A DNA stretch of 8,491 nt from JBKPNX01 sp046732855. GTDB lineage: Bacteria; Pseudomonadota; Alphaproteobacteria; Geminicoccales; Geminicoccaceae. Within the stretch, counting starts at the first letter, position 1. Each line of letters begins with the position of its first letter. The notes beneath the pieces were generated by a model, which saw nothing but the letters and a program-made list of their open reading frames with translations, was not told the DNA's origin and did not search any database. The position numbers were made by a program, and so were the translations under genes. Positions 6,510 to 8,491 of the stretch are shown one piece after another. The stretch is taken from contig JBKPNX010000196.1 in NCBI GenBank assembly GCA_046732855.1, positions 1 through 8,491 on the forward strand, given 5' to 3'.

Positions 6510-6814
6510 ACGACACCTCCGTCCCTCACCGGGCTGTGTCCTTATTGGGTTGCAGTTATCGAAGAGTTAGGAATGGCCGGCTCTGGCGCACCCTACGAAT
6601 TGAATGAGACCGCTGAAGCTCGTGGGGCAGCATGCCAGAGTATCGCTCCTCGTTCACAGCTTTGTCCCCAGGGTTCTCCAGAACTCCGTGGATAACTCGG
6701 TGCGGGCCCGATCCCGAATCGATCCCAGGATAGGCTCAGAATCCCGGGCCGCGGAAACAGCGGCAATGAGTCGTAGGCTCTTCGAGCCGATGTTTTCCAC
6801 AAGGTGAACACAAG
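6510..6814. other. About 300 bp without a convincing gene; two DnaA-box-like 9-mers
   Basis: Open frames here on both strands are short and not protein-like. Two DnaA-box-like sites are visible: TTATCCAC on the minus strand at 6688-6695 and a full TTTTCCACA match to TTWTNCACA at 6793-6801. There is no AT-rich unwinding region, iteron set or replication gene, so an origin is unlikely. The stretch probably marks deleted phage genes, such as the major tail protein, before the two-frame tail gene. An AAGG about 10 bases before the ATG at 6815 may be its ribosome site. Confidence 0.45.
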
Positions 6815-7369
6815 ATGATCGATCTCGCGCATCGGTCGGGACCGTACGAGATCCTGCTGCCGTACCGCCTCACCGTGACCGTGATGCCGCTGACCACTGC
6901 TGGCACGGCAGCGGCGCAAGCTGCAGCGAGGCGCGCTGTTGAGGCGATCGAGCGCCAGGCCACGGAGCGCACGGAAGCGGGATTAGCCCTGGACGGCTGC
7001 CTGATCTCTCCGCCGAGGGCGAGCGGGACGGCTTCTACCAGGCGCAGCTAATCCGTGAGCTCGCGGTCCGACACGTAATGACTTGGTCCGGCGTCGAGTT
7101 GGATGGAGGGCCGGCGCCGCTTGCGCCTCAAAACATCGCTGCGGTGATGGAGCTCTACCCCGTGGGCGAGCGGTTCTTTTCAGGAGTTTACGCTTCGCCA
7201 GGTGCTGCTGAACGCGGCAAAAAACGGGTCAGGGCTCTCTGCTGCTGGCACTTCCAGCCGGGCGGAGGGCCTGAATACTGCCGGGCCTGCCGCGACGACG
7301 GCCTGCCCTGCGCCCAAGGCGCGCGTGGAGCTGACGGACGGCTGTGCCGGTACCGCGAGCACGCCTTGA
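6815..7369 (+). pseudogene. Phage tail assembly chaperone-like gene, upstream (G-like) frame, with two indels
   Basis: The original product was about 184 aa. It starts MIDLAHRSGPYEILLPYRLT and continues with an Ala-rich helix (TAAAQAAARRAVEAIERQ) in frame to about 6996. One base is missing there, so the next codons, LPDLSAEGERDGFYQAQLIR and on to MELYPVGERFF, are one frame off. An extra T in the run 7177-7180 restores the first frame as QEFTLRQVLLNAAKNGSG, followed by a Ser/Ala/Thr/Pro-rich tail to TGA at 7367-7369. In the unshifted frame translation stops at 7049-7051. Position after DUF6441, low-complexity end and the slippery A AAA AAC at 7219-7225 resemble lambda G of the G/GT pair, which helps assemble the tail around the tape measure. 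The family name is inferred from layout, not from a known domain. Confidence 0.65.
7219..7225 (+). promoter_or_regulatory. A AAA AAC slippery site, probable -1 programmed frameshift
   Basis: Bases 7219-7225 are AAAAAAC, phased as GCA AAA AAC in the upstream (G-like) frame, so tandem -1 slippage gives AAA AAA and then CGG at 7225. That is exactly the frame of the downstream domain, which has no ATG, GTG or TTG until TTG at 7366. A small hairpin (GCTGG 7244-7248 with CCAGC 7254-7258) lies 18 bases downstream, farther than usual for a stimulator. Programmed -1 shifts at such heptamers are well known in tail assembly chaperone genes of long-tailed phages. An intact gene would give about 268 aa by shifting and 184 aa without. 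Confidence 0.68.
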
Positions 7370-7620
7370 TCACCGATCAGGAGCACGAGGCCTGGGATGT
7401 TCTGCTCGCCTGCCAAGGCCAGCTGAGGCTCGCGTCGAGTGGCCATCTCGTCGGGATCGACATGAACACCGCACTCAGGCTTGGCGCCGCCCGCCGCTAT
7501 GACCTAGCGGTGCTCTCGGACCTGATACCCTCTGCCGAGGCGGGTTTGATCGAGGCGATTCGCGCCGGCGAGGATGGCCTGGCTGAGGCTCGATCAGGCG
7601 TCACTAAAGACTTCTCGTAG
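7226..7620 (+). CDS. Downstream (T-like) frame of the tail chaperone gene, frameshift-expressed
   Basis: After the slippery site this frame codes about 131 residues with a cysteine cluster (PEYCRACRDDGLPCAQGA, then GRLCRYREHALITDQEHEAW) and a regular domain: VLLACQGQLRLASSG, LVGIDMNTALRLGAARRYDL, AVLSDLIPSAEAGLIEAIRA. It stops at TAG 7618-7620. It has no start codon of its own before 7366, so expression as a -1 fusion to the upstream frame is the simplest explanation. Because of the extra T near 7180, the frame is now continuous back past 7078, and a gene caller would report one 180-aa ORF at 7078-7620. That ORF joins two real parts through 13 out-of-frame residues (SGVYASPGAAERG). The cysteines could bind metal, but the domain is not one I can name. 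No tape-measure gene follows. Confidence 0.6.
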
Positions 7621-7771
7621 CGGCACCGCAGTCATTGCAAGGTGAGCGCATCCCTTCCAAATGTTTCCAAAGCTGCCATAAAGAATCGGTTCAGTTGCAG
7701 AAAGGCAAACTGGCAGGCCATCAACCAAAGAAGGGCTCGCGACAGGTGAGTGGAGCACACCCAGGCCCACC

Positions 7772-8133
7772 CTCAGCAACCGCTTCGACAAGCTCGCCCG
7801 CTGGGCGGCCCGTCATGCCGGTCGTGCATCGACGTTCGCGCTGGCTCTCACCACGATTGTGGTCTGGGGGATAAGCGGCCCGCTGTTTCAGTAGCTCGTC
7901 ATCAATACCGGTACGACGATCGTCACCTTCCTCATGGTATTCCTGATTCAAAATACCCAAAACCGCGACACGGAGGCCCTTAGCTCAAGCTCGATGAACT
8001 CATCTGGGCCAATCAAAAGGCGCGCAACCGCCTGCTGCAGCTCGAGGAGCTGACCGAGGAGGAGATGGAACACATCAAGACGAACTTCACTCGACTTGCG
8101 AAGACCAGCGCCGTTGACCGAGGAAAGAGAAGA
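7772..8133 (+). pseudogene. Low-affinity iron permease family protein, broken
   Basis: The conceptual product resembles the small bacterial two-helix members of the low-affinity iron permease family, inner-membrane proteins with a proposed role in iron uptake. It reads LSNRFDKLARWAARHAGRAS, helix 1 FALALTTIVVWGISGPLF, then helix 2 LVINTGTTIVTFLMVFLIQN, TQNRDTEAL, and a soluble end LKLDELIWANQKARNRLLQL with EELTEEEMEHIKTNF. Three lesions are visible. No start codon is in frame, and CTC sits where an ATG would be expected. TAG replaces a codon at 7892-7894, beside an apparent loss of about five residues between the helices. One base is missing near 7979-7984. After the last lesion the frame has no stop and runs on into the lipid kinase frame, so the natural end is lost or uncertain; the end given is approximate. 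Loss of the loop and start makes function very unlikely. Confidence 0.85.
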
Positions 8134-8198
8134 GACCCGGTAGAAAGAACCGCCGCGTTCCTGGTGCCTGCGCGCCGCGAAGTTCGTTCTGTGACAGA

Positions 8199-8224
8199 GG
8201 AACTTGGTTTGGCCTGCCACCGTT
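8199..8224 (+). promoter_or_regulatory. Exact EcfG-type general stress promoter
   Basis: GGAAC at 8199-8203, a spacer of 17 bases and CGTT at 8221-8224 match the published alphaproteobacterial EcfG consensus GGAAC-N16/17-CGTT without mismatch. It faces the lipid kinase start at 8320. The predicted transcript would start near 8230 and carry about 90 untranslated bases or the 17-codon ORF at 8261. It also lies just after the broken permease gene, in the expected intergenic space. Confidence 0.65.
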
Positions 8225-8260
8225 TGCCGCTGGCGGGGACGTATCTTGAGGGACCCTGTC

Positions 8261-8314
8261 ATGGCACCCGCACCCCCGGCTGGGGCTGCGCTTGCTGCGC
8301 TGGTTGCGCGCTGA
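8261..8314 (+). CDS. 17-codon small ORF upstream of lipid kinase
   Basis: An ATG at 8261 with GAGGGA about 8 bases upstream reads MAPAPPAGAALAALVAR and stops at TGA 8312-8314, five bases before the kinase GTG at 8320. The good ribosome site and the close spacing make it a possible leader peptide or coupling ORF for the kinase. Its Ala/Pro composition is also what random GC-rich DNA gives. Confidence 0.3.
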   Translation: MAPAPPAGAALAALVAR

Positions 8315-8319
8315 TATCC

Positions 8320-8491
8320 GTGCGCGCGATCGTCTTGCACAATCCCAGCGCCGGCAGCGGCGATGTCGCTGCGGAAGATCTATTGGCGGCGCTGGCGGCT
8401 GGCGGCACCGCGGCCCGGTATTGCTCGACCAAGCAACGCTTTAAGCATGTGCTTAAGGAGGCGTCAGACCTGGTCGTGGCGGCGGGCGGCG
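8320..8491 (+). CDS. Diacylglycerol/lipid kinase (YegS-like), N-terminal fragment
   Basis: From a GTG at 8320 the 57 visible residues begin MRAIVLHNPSAGSGD, the nucleotide-binding start of the diacylglycerol kinase catalytic domain, followed by ARYCSTKQRFKHVLKEASDL and VVAAGG. The last is the beginning of the GGDGT motif, cut by the window end. Family members phosphorylate diacylglycerol or related lipids using ATP at the membrane surface; the substrate cannot be told from this part. The frame is open upstream with no stop through the permease remnant, so the GTG is chosen because the conserved domain begins right there. The site directly before it is weak, which makes coupling to the small ORF at 8261 plausible. 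The promoter at 8199-8224 suggests general-stress control. Confidence 0.8.
   Translation, partial: MRAIVLHNPSAGSGDVAAEDLLAALAAGGTAARYCSTKQRFKHVLKEASDLVVAAGG

Noticed and set aside
6492..6695. A 67-aa plus frame after the hairpin
   Set aside because: It starts inside the hairpin, lacks a ribosome site and its translation is not protein-like.
6510..6814. Plasmid or phage replication origin from the DnaA-like boxes
   Set aside because: Only two boxes, no iterons, no AT-rich element and no replication gene are present.
7654..7674. Short TTCCAAA direct repeat as an attachment-site core
   Set aside because: Two 7-base copies about 12 bases apart are too short and too close, and no matching copy was found at the left phage edge.
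7594..7791. A 65-aa minus frame between the tail gene and the permease
   Set aside because: It overlaps the end of the real tail frame and the start of the permease, with no ribosome site or motif.

Overview
This 8.5 kb window is high-GC DNA from an alphaproteobacterium, probably of the Hyphomicrobiales. The reasons are the PAS kinase and single-domain receiver pair, GGAAC-N17-CGTT promoters of the alphaproteobacterial general-stress type, and the style of the phage genes. Genus-level placement is a guess.

Left flank (1-751): the first 33 residues of a PAS-domain protein, probably a sensor histidine kinase, on the minus strand, and a divergent single-domain response regulator. Phage module (752-4670): a lambda-type packaging and head module of GpA-like terminase large subunit, gpW-like head-tail joining protein, lambda-type portal and ClpP-like head maturation protease. 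The terminase carries three reading-frame lesions and the protease is cut after 97 residues. gpW and the portal are intact. No small terminase, capsid, tape measure, integrase or lysis gene is present, so this is a decayed prophage.

Insert zone (about 4671-5790): the capsid genes are replaced by two small minus-strand non-phage genes. One is a 71-aa hypothetical with a strong ribosome binding site. The other is a 110-aa exported protein with an internal repeat and a near-consensus EcfG-type promoter. Between them lies a plus-strand shard of a second DUF6441-like gene.

Right phage part (about 5792-7620): the last codons of a lost phage gene overlap DUF6441 through ATGA. Then come a strong hairpin, about 300 bp without a gene, and a two-frame tail gene. 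Its upstream frame contains A AAA AAC in exactly the phase needed for -1 frameshifting into a downstream frame that has no usable start of its own. This is the layout of lambda G/GT tail assembly chaperones. Two single-base indels now break the upstream frame, and one of them fuses it to the downstream frame.

Right flank (7621-8491): a broken low-affinity iron permease gene, an exact GGAAC-N17-CGTT promoter, a 17-codon small ORF and the start of a diacylglycerol/lipid kinase that runs off the window.

The most interesting signals are the frameshift cassette with its later indels, the insert that replaces the capsid region, and the stress-type promoters on the flanking and inserted genes.
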